Positions 1 to 9,238 of a DNA stretch of 64,000 nt are shown piece after piece. Position 1 is the stretch's first letter; each line of letters opens with the position of its first letter. Source of the DNA: Rhizobium sp. C1 (lineage in GTDB: Bacteria; Pseudomonadota; Alphaproteobacteria; Rhizobiales; Rhizobiaceae); contig NZ_JAJNCY010000001.1 of assembly GCF_021026335.1 (NCBI RefSeq), forward strand, positions 620,001 to 684,000. The letters are read 5' to 3'. Position numbers and translations under genes: made by a program. Below the pieces are notes generated by a model. That model ran no database searches. It was given only the letters and a program-made list of their open reading frames with translations, and was not told the DNA's origin.

Positions 1-165
1 TGGGAGGACACTAACCGGATAGCGTTACCAATCGGTTTATGATGAATGGCGCGTTTACGAGTTTGCTCAAATTCTCGGGAAAAAGCGGGCGCGGAACGCA
101 CCCAAACGGTGGCGCCGGCGGTGCGGGCCTCCGGTTCGAAAAGTGCGGATTCAATGGGGGCGGAT
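1..165. other. left-edge stretch without a recognisable gene
   Basis: No reading frame here has convincing coding character. The open frames crossing it are low-complexity, arginine/proline/glycine-rich shadows of the gene that ends at 166 on the minus strand. The first 45 bases are less GC-rich than the rest and could hold a terminator or a promoter for something outside the window, but I see no clear hairpin. Confidence 0.4.
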
Positions 166-885
166 TCAGCTGGCGAGATGGGCGGCGGCGTAAGCGCGTA
201 CAGCGTCGTCGAGCCGCTTCCAGTCTTTCAGGAGATTTGCAGAGAATCGGTACTGAACGCTGAGGTCGGACCCGGCGATGACGTCGCGCTGGCAGTCCGC
301 TCCCGTCGATTGGGACGGGGATGCGGGCAGGACGCAGCGCACGGCATAGGGTTCCGCGCCGCCGTTCGGATCGGTCAGCAGAACTTCGTCGCCGTAACCG
401 GACCCCTGACGGAATCGGTGCAGCGACAGGCCAGCCGGGCCCTGTTCGGCCGGGCCGTCGAACAGCCGCGAATAGATCGGGCCCACTCGGCCGGACATGT
501 CGCGGGTCATGATCGACTGGGACATTTGCAGGAATATCAGCGAGGTAGCATCGGAGATGTCGAAGAAGCGGTGGGCGCTTGCGGCATCGTAGCCCTTCAT
601 TTCCGGCCATTGCAGAGCGAGATTTATCTGCTCCTGCTTGCCGGAGAATCGCTGCTCGGGAAAGCGGATGACGTTTTGCGGAAGGCTCAGCCGGTCTGGG
701 CCGATCGTGATGTCGACCGGCGCAGTGCTGGCGGAATATTCACCGACGGCGATGCGCTTGCCATACCATTTGCCGGCAAGGCTGAGGCCGACGGTGAGCG
801 AGCCCAGAATGATCGCGCCGATGACTGTCTTGCGCACGAGACCGGCGGAGAGGACCGGCGCCGAATCGATCATGTCCTGTGCCAT
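166..885 (-). CDS. conserved hypothetical single-pass membrane protein
   Basis: This is a 239-residue protein of unknown function. After a short cytoplasmic start there is one hydrophobic segment at about residues 15-36 (containing VIGAIILGSLTVGLSLAG), followed by a long soluble part that would lie in the periplasm. Two cysteines sit near the C-terminus, in AVRCVLP and GADCQRD. I recognise no catalytic motif. The frame is open up to 987, but the upstream part is arginine-rich and unlike protein, so I take the ATG at 885, which directly follows a weak GCAGAG. A second ATG lies four codons further in. The gene is divergent from the small membrane protein at 1011, so both promoters should lie in about 886-1010. 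Confidence 0.7.
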   Translation of the reverse strand: MAQDMIDSAPVLSAGLVRKTVIGAIILGSLTVGLSLAGKWYGKRIAVGEYSASTAPVDITIGPDRLSLPQNVIRFPEQRFSGKQEQINLALQWPEMKGYDAASAHRFFDISDATSLIFLQMSQSIMTRDMSGRVGPIYSRLFDGPAEQGPAGLSLHRFRQGSGYGDEVLLTDPNGGAEPYAVRCVLPASPSQSTGADCQRDVIAGSDLSVQYRFSANLLKDWKRLDDAVRAYAAAHLAS

Positions 886-1010
886 CTCTGCACGCCCCTT
901 GTTGACGCGCCGGCCCTTTGTCCCGTTGCGGGGCGGGTCTGGTCCGAAAGAACACAGAAAATCGCGGCACGTTTCTTGCTCGCTCAACCCTGTTGGAATA
1001 GGGTTAACAA

Positions 1011-1343
1011 ATGATGAATTTCGCCGATCTTGTATTGTGTTTGTTGACCGGATTCGCCGTTCCGCTGGCGCTGTGCGGCTTTGTCGTTCAGGGGGGTGGG
1101 CTTTATGCCGCCGCCGAGCGAGGCGCGGGGTCCGAGGGGCGCCTCGGCCGCTTGTTCGTCTTCTGGTCTTCGGCGATGATCTGCGGTCCGGGCCTGTTTG
1201 CGACCCGGCTTGTCGAAGGCTGGCGGTCAGGCGAGGAAACGCCGGCCCAGCAGGCGACCGGATGGCTCGCGGCCGGCGGCTGGGCCGCGCTTTACGGCTA
1301 TGTCGTCCTGAACCTCGTGCGGCTGGCCTTCAACCTTCACTGA
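1011..1343 (+). CDS. small hypothetical integral membrane protein
   Basis: This is a 110-residue protein dominated by hydrophobic segments: about residues 5-28 (LVLCLLTGFAVPLALCGFVV), 42-60 (a segment around FVFWSSAMICGPGLFATRL), and 82-108 near the C-terminus. This fits a three-helix inner-membrane protein. No enzymatic motif is visible and I do not recognise the family with confidence. Two ATG codons stand in tandem at the start (MMNF), and the first is used here. The gene stands alone between a divergent membrane protein and a convergent transglutaminase-like protease gene. Confidence 0.65.
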   Translation: MMNFADLVLCLLTGFAVPLALCGFVVQGGGLYAAAERGAGSEGRLGRLFVFWSSAMICGPGLFATRLVEGWRSGEETPAQQATGWLAAGGWAALYGYVVLNLVRLAFNLH

Positions 1344-1412
1344 CGCCGAAAACCCTGAAACTGAAAACGCGGCCCTGTGAGGCCGCGTTTCCCATGCTCG
1401 CTGGGGAACGGT

Positions 1413-2012
1413 TCAGCGAAGCGAACCAACCGCGGTGGTGCGACCGTCGTCGAGCTTCACCCATTTGGCCGAATTGTCGGTGGCCTGGCGCTTGAGGAAG
1501 CGATATTCGGTTTCCGACCACAGCATGACCTTGTTGCGCATGTTGTCGAGGACGAAGTCGCCGCGATCGGTGCGCACGGTCAGGACGGCGTGGCCTTCGC
1601 CGTTCGGCTGGAGAACCACCGTCATCAGCAGATCGGAATAGGGAACGCCTGCCTCGTGCAGGAGCTTGCGCTTCAGCAGCGCGTAGTCTTCGCAGTCGCC
1701 GGCGGTGGTGGGGATCGCCCAGTATTCCTCTACGCCGTAAAGCTCCTGGTCCGTCATCGGCTTGATCGTCGTATTGACGTTGTAGTTGATCCTGAGGATC
1801 GTCTTCCAGTTCGTCTCGTCGAGCCGAAAGGCCTGCTGGCCGTCCGTATTCGGCTGGCAGTCGCCAGGATTGCGCTTGCAATATTCGTAATGGCCGATGG
1901 GCGGATTGGTCGCGCCCAGGCTCAGCATGTTGGCCGGCAGGGCAAATGCGCTGGCGGTGCCGGAGACGATGAAGGCGAGGGCGGCAAGCGCTATTCTTAT
2001 TGTTCTTTGCAT
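1413..2012 (-). CDS. bacterial transglutaminase-like cysteine peptidase (BTLCP family)
   Basis: This is a 199-residue secreted protein. Residues 1-25 form a signal peptide ending near ASAFA. The BTLCP family (Peptidase C93, related to LapG) has a papain-like Cys-His-Asp triad. Here these are Cys107 in GDCEDYALLKR, His141 in GEGHAVLTV and Asp156 in FVLDNM, spaced as in the family. LapG-type members cleave surface adhesins under c-di-GMP control, but many rhizobial homologues have no known substrate. No lapD-like partner lies nearby. The only c-di-GMP-related gene here is the PilZ protein ending at 2648. The length is normal for the family. Confidence 0.88.
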   Translation of the reverse strand: MQRTIRIALAALAFIVSGTASAFALPANMLSLGATNPPIGHYEYCKRNPGDCQPNTDGQQAFRLDETNWKTILRINYNVNTTIKPMTDQELYGVEEYWAIPTTAGDCEDYALLKRKLLHEAGVPYSDLLMTVVLQPNGEGHAVLTVRTDRGDFVLDNMRNKVMLWSETEYRFLKRQATDNSAKWVKLDDGRTTAVGSLR

Positions 2013-2228
2013 TGCTATTCTCCCGTGTTGAGAACAGCAATAGCAGCGATATTTTTATATCACGCGAAACTTTCCAGTCTAATTCGGCTCAATACTTATG
2101 ATAATAAGAATAAAATTTGAATAGAATAAGAATAAATCTTGAGGCGAATTTGATTAAAATTGTTCGTATTTTATGCGTGTATATATCAAGATTTTCCTGT
2201 TATGGTGGAATTTCATTGGGGGGTGGCT
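2013..2228. other. AT-rich divergent intergenic region
   Basis: These 216 bases separate two divergent genes for secreted proteins. The stretch from about 2040 to 2220 is markedly richer in A and T than the rest of the window, with runs such as TAATAAGAATAAAATTTG. It must hold both promoters. I see no defined operator. Confidence 0.45.
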
Positions 2229-2570
2229 ATGAGAGTTTTGGTTCTCGTGACTGCTATTTTAGGTCTAATCACCGGCCCTGTTTTTGCGGGAGCGCGTGAA
2301 AAGCGAAATGCAATGCATCATATCGCAACCGTCTTGGCCATTGCAAAGCTGTGTCCTGCTCTAGAAAGCGACAATATGGCTGGAGCTTTGGTTCTAACCA
2401 TGCACGGTATCAGGCTGGGCGGACCCGATGGGGAGCTCGTGCGCGCTGATGCACGCCAACAAATCGCTGACCTTGAAAAGGAGGATCGTGATGGCGTTTG
2501 CGCCAGCGGAATATTGCTTTACGGGCCGAACGGTTTGAACGTGCCCGGCATGGTGCGCGAAAAGAAATAG
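2229..2570 (+). CDS. small secreted protein of unknown function
   Basis: This is a 113-residue protein with a clear signal peptide (MRVLVLVTAILGLITGPVFA, then GAREKR). The mature part is about 93 residues and has two cysteines, one in AKLCPAL and one in DGVCASG, suggesting a single disulfide. The frame is open from 2160, but the ATG at 2229 is preceded by a G-rich ribosome-binding site (GGGGGGTGGCT) and gives a proper signal sequence. The upstream DNA is AT-rich and the gene's base composition is lower in GC than its neighbours, so it may have been acquired. I do not recognise the family. Confidence 0.65.
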   Translation: MRVLVLVTAILGLITGPVFAGAREKRNAMHHIATVLAIAKLCPALESDNMAGALVLTMHGIRLGGPDGELVRADARQQIADLEKEDRDGVCASGILLYGPNGLNVPGMVREKK

Positions 2571-2647
2571 CTGCTACGGCTGTCACGCCATAGCACTTCA
2601 TGTTCCGCTAAAAACGCCAAATGTTATTTTGCAGTACCAGCGCCGAA

Positions 2648-3259
2648 TTAGAGCAACCCGGAGAGCGATTCCCGTGTCTGTAGCGCCGAAAACTCAATCG
2701 CAACGCCTTCCTGAAAGTGGCGCACCACGCGGCCGCGCATGTTGCCGAGCTGGACTGCGGTGCCAATGGCGGGACGGACGGAGATTTCGATGGCTGCGCC
2801 AGAAAGCGACAGGTCGATGATACGGCAGGGATAGGCGCGGCCGTCGTCGAGGACGATTTCCGAGCGATTGTTGCGGGGCGCGAGGCGTTCGTGGCGGCGA
2901 TCTTCCGGCAGGCCGAGTTCGTGCTTGTTGGCGATCCAGGTCAGCTGGGCGGCGAGCTTCTCGCGCTTGCGCTCCGTGGCGTTGACCGAAATCACGAATC
3001 GTCCCTTCGAGCCGAGGCTCAGGACTTCGCCTTCGATGCGGCCGATATGGTCGATATAGGCGATGATGCGGTCGCCGAGCTGAACATGGGCGTCCGCCTC
3101 GATCTGGGCGTCGCCCGGCGACATGTCGACGATCACGCAATCGGTTTCTTCGCGAGATGCGGACAGCATGCGTCCATGCAGGCTGACCGACACGCGCTGG
3201 AACATGCGCTGGTCGTTGGCCATGGGCACCCGGCTTTGCGCGATCTGCGTCGTGTCCAT
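2648..3259 (-). CDS. tandem PilZ-domain protein
   Basis: This is a 203-residue cytosolic protein with two PilZ-like halves. The second half carries the classic c-di-GMP binding signature: an arginine-rich RHERLAPR followed about 20 residues later by DLSLSGAAIE. The first half has a similar but weaker pattern (QRMFQRVS, then DMSPGDAQIE), with Gly/Ser positions altered, so it may be degenerate. PilZ proteins act as c-di-GMP receptors for motility, exopolysaccharide or adhesion. The frame is open to 3412, but the ATG at 3259 has AGGA eight bases upstream and starts MDTTQIAQSR, so it is preferred. Confidence 0.85.
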   Translation of the reverse strand: MDTTQIAQSRVPMANDQRMFQRVSVSLHGRMLSASREETDCVIVDMSPGDAQIEADAHVQLGDRIIAYIDHIGRIEGEVLSLGSKGRFVISVNATERKREKLAAQLTWIANKHELGLPEDRRHERLAPRNNRSEIVLDDGRAYPCRIIDLSLSGAAIEISVRPAIGTAVQLGNMRGRVVRHFQEGVAIEFSALQTRESLSGLL

Positions 3260-3432
3260 CTTTTTCCTGCGAATCTCAAGATTTACCTTGAACAGCATTA
3301 GCGCTCGTCCGGTTAACACTTGGTTTTCCCGGATTGAAATTCTGCATCGAGATTTTTGCGGCGGGCGGCTTCTCTTTTGTCGCCGCGATCCGTAATTGAG
3401 GGTGTGTGTCATCGGCGGAGTTCAGGACAGTC

Positions 3433-4218
3433 ATGGAAAACGAGCGCGATCATCCGGCCCAGGACATGCGAAACATGGGAGAGGACGCCGCTAAAAGCGG
3501 CCCAGAGCCTGACGACCAGCCGCCGCGTGGCCGCGAGCCGCTGTTCAACGTGCCCTTCGCCATCGTCTTGGTGGTGGCGGTGACGCTCGGCATCGAGGCT
3601 CTGGTGGAATGGGTGTTCGATGACGCGACGGTGCAGGCGCTTTATTATTACGGCGGCTTCATTCCGGCGCGCTATGACGGCTCGTTGTCCGGCGAAACGG
3701 TTTCTGCGCTGATATCTCCCGTGACCTATGCATTTCTCCATGGCGGTTGGGAGCATGTGATCTTCAACGACATCTGGCTCGCCGTTTTCGGAACGCCGGT
3801 CGTGCTGCGCATCGGCGGCTTGCGATTTGCGGCCTTCTGGGTGCTCACGTCCGTTGTCGCCGCCTTTGCCTTCTGGCTGGCCAATATCGGGTCCGGGGCG
3901 CTTCTGGTCGGGGCCTCGGGTGCAATCTCGGGGCTGACGGGCGCGGCCTGCCGCTTTGTCTGGGCAGGTGACGGAGGGATGCGCGATCCGGCGCTTTCGG
4001 CGATCCAGCGCCGGCTTTCCGTCGTCGAAGCACTGAAGAGCCGCGAGGTTCTCCTCTTCATCGCCTTCTGGCTGGTGGCGAATGTCGTTCTCGCGGGCCT
4101 TGGCGTCGGTGTGCCCGGTCAGGCTCAGGCCATTGCCTGGCAGGCACATCTCGGTGGCTTTCTGGCGGGTTTTCTTCTGTTTCCGCTGTTTGATCCTGTC
4201 GGAAAAGGGCGCGCTTAA
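3433..4218 (+). CDS. rhomboid family intramembrane serine protease
   Basis: This is a 261-residue polytopic membrane protein. After about 35 hydrophilic residues come six or so hydrophobic helices. The GlpG-type catalytic dyad is visible: Ser162 in GASGAISGLTGA and His239 in HLGGFLAGFLLFP. The HGGWEHVIFNDIW stretch supplies the conserved His and Asn of the oxyanion side. Rhomboids cleave membrane-protein substrates within the bilayer, but none can be named here. The start at 3433 has AGGACAG upstream. An earlier in-frame codon at 3406 is less likely because it lacks a ribosome-binding site. The divergent PilZ gene starts about 170 bases upstream. Confidence 0.9.
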   Translation: MENERDHPAQDMRNMGEDAAKSGPEPDDQPPRGREPLFNVPFAIVLVVAVTLGIEALVEWVFDDATVQALYYYGGFIPARYDGSLSGETVSALISPVTYAFLHGGWEHVIFNDIWLAVFGTPVVLRIGGLRFAAFWVLTSVVAAFAFWLANIGSGALLVGASGAISGLTGAACRFVWAGDGGMRDPALSAIQRRLSVVEALKSREVLLFIAFWLVANVVLAGLGVGVPGQAQAIAWQAHLGGFLAGFLLFPLFDPVGKGRA

Positions 4219-4349
4219 AGAACAACTGCGGGAAAAACTTGCATTGAAGCCAAGTCCGTAGCACCATAACCTTGTTGTGAGGCTTGCAGGAGGAGCGCAA
4301 GTCTTGCGATCGCGAAAAGCGAATGTGGCATTGGATTTGGGAGAAGCCA

Positions 4350-4778
4350 ATGAACGTCAAGGCAATTCTGAACGAAAAAGGCAGCGATGTCGTCACGATT
4401 GGTCCGAAGGCCACCGTTGCCGATGTGGCGAAGGTTCTGCATGAGCGGCGCATCGGTGCCGTGGTCGTGGTGGATGACAGCAGGCGCATCGTCGGCATCA
4501 TCGCCGAGCGCGATATTGTCGGCGCCATTGCCGATCACGGCGCGTCATGTCTGTCGCGGTCCATCGCTGATGTCATGTGGTCGAATGTCTATCGCTGCAC
4601 CGAAGACATGACGGTCGACAGTCTCATGCAGCTCATGAGCGCCCGGCGCGCCCGGCATATTCCGGTCGAGCGGGATGGTCGTCTGGTCGGAATCATCTCC
4701 ATCGGTGACGTCGTCAAGGCACATATCCGCGCGATCGAGAGCGAGGCGGAGCATATCAAGGCCTATATCGCCGGCTGA
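4350..4778 (+). CDS. CBS-domain pair protein
   Basis: This is a 142-residue cytosolic protein made of two consecutive CBS domains (about residues 8-62 and 72-130), with typical motifs GAVVVVDDSRRIVGIIAERDI and HIPVERDGRLVGIISIGDVV. CBS pairs bind adenine nucleotides (AMP, ATP, SAM) and regulate partner proteins. This stand-alone form is common in rhizobia and has no assigned partner. The ATG at 4350 follows GGGAGAAG. It lies 131 bases after the rhomboid gene on the same strand, so co-transcription is possible but not shown. Confidence 0.9.
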   Translation: MNVKAILNEKGSDVVTIGPKATVADVAKVLHERRIGAVVVVDDSRRIVGIIAERDIVGAIADHGASCLSRSIADVMWSNVYRCTEDMTVDSLMQLMSARRARHIPVERDGRLVGIISIGDVVKAHIRAIESEAEHIKAYIAG

Positions 4779-4950
4779 AACAAACACGTCGTATGAGAAT
4801 TTCAGAATATGGCTTGGCGGGATGTCGCCAGGCAGCTATAGTTTCATTCGTCAAAGATCGTATACCGACGGTCCGTTGTCCATGTCGTCGTCCTGTTGAC
4901 CCCGGACGAAGGGACGCCTTCTGGAGGGGTGGGACAATGCTTGTCGGATT

Positions 4951-4984
4951 GCCATTCCGTGCTTTGTCACGGAATGGCTTTTTT
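4951..4984 (+). terminator. rho-independent terminator between CBS gene and valS
   Basis: A perfect 10-bp stem (GCCATTCCGT with ACGGAATGGC) encloses an eight-base loop and is followed by six T. It lies 172 bases after the CBS gene stop and 68 bases before valS. It ends either the CBS transcript or a separate short RNA made in between. Confidence 0.85.
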
Positions 4985-5052
4985 GTTGACTTCATGATGT
5001 GCATCCGGTTTACAAACCGGACCCCATGAACACATGAAGAAGCTGATCCGCC

Positions 5053-7899
5053 ATGCTTGACAAAACCTATGATTCCAAAAGCGTAGAGCCGGAAATCGCC
5101 AAGAGGTGGGACGCTGCGCAAGCGTTTCGCGCCGGCGCGAATGCGAAGCCGGATGCGGAAAGCTTCACCATTGTCATCCCGCCGCCGAACGTGACCGGTT
5201 CGCTGCATATGGGCCACGCGCTCAACAATACGCTGCAGGACATCATGGTTCGTTTCGAGCGCATGCGCGGCAAGGACGTGCTGTGGCAACCGGGCATGGA
5301 CCATGCGGGCATCGCGACCCAGATGGTTGTCGAACGCAAGCTTGCCGCAGAGAAGCAGCCGGGCCGCCGCGACATGGGCCGCGATGCTTTCATCGAGAAG
5401 GTCTGGGAGTGGAAGGCGGAATCGGGCGGGTTGATCTTCAACCAGTTGAAGCGCCTCGGTGCCTCCTGCGACTGGTCGCGTGAGCGCTTCACCATGGACG
5501 AGGGGCTGTCCGCCGCCGTTCTCGAAGTCTTCGTCACGCTGTACAAGGAAGGCCTGATCTACAAGGACAAGCGCCTTGTGAACTGGGACCCGAAGCTCTT
5601 GACCGCGATCTCCGACCTTGAGGTCGAGCAGGTCGAGGTCAACGGCAATCTCTGGCATCTGCGCTACCCGCTGGAAAAGGGCGTCACCTATCAGCACCCC
5701 GTCGCCTTCGATGAAGACGGAAAGGCAACCGAGTGGGAAACGCGTGACTATCTCGTTGTGGCAACGACACGCCCCGAAACCATGCTGGGCGATACCGGCG
5801 TTGCGGTTCATCCGGACGATGTGCGCTATCAGGCCATCGTCGGCAAGCATGTCGTGCTGCCGCTGACCGGTCGCCTGATCCCGATCGTCGCCGATGAATA
5901 TCCGGATCCGGACGCCGGCACCGGTGCGGTCAAGATGACGCCTGCGCACGACTTCAATGACTTCGAGGTCGGCAAGCGCCAGAACCTCAGGATGATCAAT
6001 GTGCTCTCCATCGACGGCAAGATCGATATCGAGGGCAACGAAGAGTTCCTGGACGGTCTCGCCGATACGGCGGAGCTGAAGAACACCATTGCCTCGCTGC
6101 AGGGTCTCGATCGTTTTGCCGCGCGCAAGCTGATCGTCGAGATGCTGGAGGAGCAGGGCCTCGTCGACAAAATCGAGCCGCACAAGCACATGGTGCCGCA
6201 TGGCGATCGTGGCGGTGTGCCGATCGAACCGCGGCTCACCGAACAGTGGTATGTCGACGCCAAGACGCTCGCCGAGCCCGCGATCGCTTCCGTTCGCGAA
6301 GGCCGCACCAAGTTCGTGCCGAAGAACTGGGAAAAGACCTATTACGAGTGGATGGAAAACATCCAGCCGTGGTGCATCTCGCGTCAGCTGTGGTGGGGTC
6401 ACCAGATCCCGGCCTGGTATGGTCCGGACGGTCAGGTTTTCGTCGAAAAGACCGAGGAAGAGGCGCTGCACGCCGCCATCCAGCACTACATCGCGCATGA
6501 AGGCCCCTGGAAGGCCTGGGTCGAGGAGAAGCTTGAGAACTTCCAGCCGGGCGAGATTCTGACCCGCGATGAAGACGTTCTTGATACGTGGTTCTCGTCC
6601 GCGCTCTGGCCCTTCTCGACCCTCGGCTGGCCCGAACAGACGCCGGAACTCGACAAGTATTACCAGACGGATGTTCTCGTCACCGGCTTCGATATCATCT
6701 TCTTCTGGGTCGCCCGCATGATGATGATGGGCCTGCACTTCATGAAGGACGAGGACGGCAACCCGGTCGAGCCGTTCCACACCGTTTATGTCCATGCGCT
6801 GGTGCGCGACAAGAACGGGCAGAAGATGTCGAAGTCCAAGGGCAACGTTATCGATCCGCTCGAACTCATCGACGAATATGGTGCGGATGCGCTGCGCTTC
6901 ACGCTGGCCATCATGGCGGCGCAAGGGCGCGACGTGAAGCTCGACCCGGCGCGCATTGCCGGCTACCGCAACTTCGGCACCAAGCTCTGGAACGCCACGC
7001 GTTTCGCCGAGATGAACGGTGTCGGTGCCGCTGATCCGCATTTCGTCCCGGAAGCGGTTGCGCTGACGGTCAACCGCTGGATCCTGACCGAGTTCTCCCG
7101 TGCTGCACGTGAAGTCACGGCAGCGATCACCTCCTACCGCTTCAACGATGCGGCCGGGGCGATCTACAAGTTCGTCTGGAATCAGTTCTGCGACTGGTAT
7201 CTCGAACTCCTGAAGCCGATCTTCAACGGCGAGGACGAAGGCGCGAAGGCCGAAGCGCAGGCGACGGCTGCCTATGTTCTCGAAGAGACCTACAAGCTCA
7301 TGCATCCGTTCATGCCCTTCATGACGGAAGAGCTCTGGGCTGTGACGGCACCGGAAGGCGCCCCGCGCGAACAGCTGCTTTGCCATGCCGAATGGCCGAC
7401 GCCGGACTTCGAGGACGATGCGGCCGCCGACGAAATCAACTGGCTGATCGATCTGGTCTCCGGTATCCGCTCTGCGCGTTCCGAAATGAACGTCCCGCCA
7501 GCTGCCACTGCGCCGCTCGTCGTCGTGGGTGCGCATTCGCTGACAGCCGGCCGGCTGGAGCGTCACGATGCAGCGGTGCAGCGTCTGGCGCGCGTCGAGG
7601 CGATCTCCTTTGCCGATCACGCGCCGAAGGGCTCGGCACAGATCGTGGTGCGCGAGGCAACCGTTTGCCTGCCGCTCGGTAGTCTGATCGATCTTGTCGC
7701 CGAGAAGGGCCGATTGGAAAAGACACTCGCGAAGATCGAGGCGGATATCGCCAAGATTTCGTCAAAACTGTCGAACGAGAAGTTCGTCGAGAATGCCAAG
7801 CCGGAGGTCGTCGAGGCCGAACGCGAGAAACTCGCCGAACTGGAGGGTCAGAAGGCGAGCCTTCTTGTCGCGCTTTCGCGGATTGCCGAAGCCGGTTGA
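5053..7899 (+). CDS. valS: valyl-tRNA synthetase
   Basis: This is a 948-residue class I aminoacyl-tRNA synthetase that attaches valine to tRNA-Val. The HIGH signature appears as [18 protein letters not shown] near residue 50 and the KMSKS loop as [17 protein letters not shown] near residue 595. The editing (CP1) domain lies between about 195 and 400, with [13 protein letters not shown] and [10 protein letters not shown]. The C-terminus (about 870-948) is the coiled-coil tRNA-binding arm rich in Glu/Lys/Leu. Length and domain order are normal. It is monocistronic, with strong hairpin terminators on both sides. Confidence 0.98.
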   Translation: MLDKTYDSKSVEPEIAKRWDAAQAFRAGANAKPDAESFTIVIPPPNVTGSLHMGHALNNTLQDIMVRFERMRGKDVLWQPGMDHAGIATQMVVERKLAAEKQPGRRDMGRDAFIEKVWEWKAESGGLIFNQLKRLGASCDWSRERFTMDEGLSAAVLEVFVTLYKEGLIYKDKRLVNWDPKLLTAISDLEVEQVEVNGNLWHLRYPLEKGVTYQHPVAFDEDGKATEWETRDYLVVATTRPETMLGDTGVAVHPDDVRYQAIVGKHVVLPLTGRLIPIVADEYPDPDAGTGAVKMTPAHDFNDFEVGKRQNLRMINVLSIDGKIDIEGNEEFLDGLADTAELKNTIASLQGLDRFAARKLIVEMLEEQGLVDKIEPHKHMVPHGDRGGVPIEPRLTEQWYVDAKTLAEPAIASVREGRTKFVPKNWEKTYYEWMENIQPWCISRQLWWGHQIPAWYGPDGQVFVEKTEEEALHAAIQHYIAHEGPWKAWVEEKLENFQPGEILTRDEDVLDTWFSSALWPFSTLGWPEQTPELDKYYQTDVLVTGFDIIFFWVARMMMMGLHFMKDEDGNPVEPFHTVYVHALVRDKNGQKMSKSKGNVIDPLELIDEYGADALRFTLAIMAAQGRDVKLDPARIAGYRNFGTKLWNATRFAEMNGVGAADPHFVPEAVALTVNRWILTEFSRAAREVTAAITSYRFNDAAGAIYKFVWNQFCDWYLELLKPIFNGEDEGAKAEAQATAAYVLEETYKLMHPFMPFMTEELWAVTAPEGAPREQLLCHAEWPTPDFEDDAAADEINWLIDLVSGIRSARSEMNVPPAATAPLVVVGAHSLTAGRLERHDAAVQRLARVEAISFADHAPKGSAQIVVREATVCLPLGSLIDLVAEKGRLEKTLAKIEADIAKISSKLSNEKFVENAKPEVVEAEREKLAELEGQKASLLVALSRIAEAG

Positions 7900-7925
7900 G
7901 ATTTCGGTAAGGTTAATAAAGACTT

Positions 7926-7962
7926 AACCCGGCGCGATTTTCTGGCGCCGGGTTTGTTTTTT
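7926..7962 (+). terminator. rho-independent terminator after valS
   Basis: A 10-bp perfect stem, AACCCGGCGC with GCGCCGGGTT, spans 7926-7935 and 7945-7954 around a nine-base loop. It is followed by T-rich sequence to 7962 and begins 27 bases after the valS stop codon. Confidence 0.9.
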
Positions 7963-7965
7963 CTG

Positions 7966-8339
7966 GTGCCTGTGTCGGAAAATGTGACGATTCAGCAACA
8001 TCTTTCACCGGATCATCTTCGTCGGCCGGCTCCACCTTACAATTTGTCCATTTCCCGCCACAAAGCAGGAGCAGCTTGTTAACAGCAAAGGGCGCTCTGG
8101 ATTTGACAGGCGCATCAGTACGTTCCGCAAGGTTGGCGGGAGGGGATGATGCGGAGGGCGCGCCTCAAGGACATTATGAACCAGGCCGCATTTTTGAGTT
8201 TGATGCCGATGGGCGCGCGACGGGAAGAGGGAAACATTCTTTTCTCATGTGCGCCTGGGATGGGGTTTCGCGTCCGCGTGAAACGGAGTGCCATATCCGG
8301 GCGACGAGCGCATGTGCGGGACGGGAGATGCGTGACATC
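7966..8339. promoter_or_regulatory. long leader/promoter region upstream of exoR
   Basis: About 374 bases lie between the valS terminator and the chosen exoR start. The exoR frame stays open back to 8076, but the translation of that part is unlike ExoR and contains no signal sequence, so I read it as non-coding leader and promoter. In Sinorhizobium the exoR gene is known to be autoregulated through ExoS/ChvI, and a ChvI site would be expected here. I cannot place one by eye. Confidence 0.45.
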
Positions 8340-9143
8340 ATGGTAAAGACAGCGTTGAGGTTCGCGACGCCGGCCGTGGTCGGGCTGCTCGCTACCTTGT
8401 CTATCATGCCCCTCAAGCCGTGCTATGCGTTCGATCCGAATGCGGGCGTCAACAAGGACTCCGGTCCGTTCGATCTCTTCAAGTTCGGCTTCAAGGCTTA
8501 CAAGGCCGGGCAGAAATCGGAAGCCGTGGAGGCCTATCGCTACGCCGCCGAGAAGGGCCACACCGGGTCGCGCTGGGCGCTGGCCAACATGTATGCCGAT
8601 GGCGACGGGGTGACCCGTGACGACTTCGAGGCCTTCAAGATGTATAGCGACATTGCGGGCAAGGGCATCGAGCCAGGCTCTGCCGATACCGGCTATTTCA
8701 TCAACGCGCTGATGGCGCTGGCGCATTATTATCTCAACGGTATTCCCGGCAGCCCGGTCAAGGCCGATCCGGCGGAAGCACGGCAGCTCTATTTCCAGGT
8801 CGCTTCCACCTTCGGCGTTTCCGAGGCGCAGTTCCAGCTTGCCAAGATGATCCTGGCGGGCCAGGGCGGCAAGCCGGATGTGCTGGAAGCCATGAAGTGG
8901 CTGAACCATGCCCGCAAGAAGGGCCATGTGGGCGCCACCGCGCTTTTCGGCAGCCTGCTTTTCCAGCAGGGCCAGACGGTGCGCGGCCTTGCCTATATGA
9001 CGGCGGCGCTCGATCACTGTCAGCCTGACGACAAGGTCTGGGTTCAGGACCTGCAGGAGCAGGCCTTTTCTGTCGCCAGCGAAGATCAGCGTCGCAGCGC
9101 CACCGAAATGGCGCAGTCAATCGCCTTCGCCTCGGCCAACTGA
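8340..9143 (+). CDS. exoR: ExoR, periplasmic Sel1-repeat regulator of exopolysaccharide and motility
   Basis: This is a 267-residue periplasmic protein. In Sinorhizobium and Agrobacterium, ExoR binds and inhibits the ExoS (ChvG) sensor; its proteolysis at low pH releases ExoS/ChvI signalling, raising succinoglycan and lowering motility. The sequence has a signal peptide ending at PCYA followed by FDPNAGVNKDSGPFDLFKFG, and tandem Sel1-type repeats (AAEKGHTGSRWALANMYADG, EAQFQLAKMILAGQGG, KWLNHARKKGHVGATALFG), closely matching remembered S. meliloti ExoR. The ATG at 8340 has GGGAG twelve bases upstream; the ATG at 8328 would leave no spacing. The exoS/chvI genes are not in the window. Confidence 0.93.
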   Translation: MVKTALRFATPAVVGLLATLSIMPLKPCYAFDPNAGVNKDSGPFDLFKFGFKAYKAGQKSEAVEAYRYAAEKGHTGSRWALANMYADGDGVTRDDFEAFKMYSDIAGKGIEPGSADTGYFINALMALAHYYLNGIPGSPVKADPAEARQLYFQVASTFGVSEAQFQLAKMILAGQGGKPDVLEAMKWLNHARKKGHVGATALFGSLLFQQGQTVRGLAYMTAALDHCQPDDKVWVQDLQEQAFSVASEDQRRSATEMAQSIAFASAN

Positions 9144-9238
9144 ACGGCTTTCGCTTTTTCAAACGGTAAGGTCCGGCTCTGTCCGGGCCTTTTCGATTCC
9201 GGCTGTCGTTGCGGCCTGTCCGCCTGAGGTTCGCGGCC

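Noticed and set aside
4756-7620. 954-codon frame antisense to valS
   Set aside because: It is an open antisense shadow caused by high GC at third positions. valS on the plus strand has every family motif.
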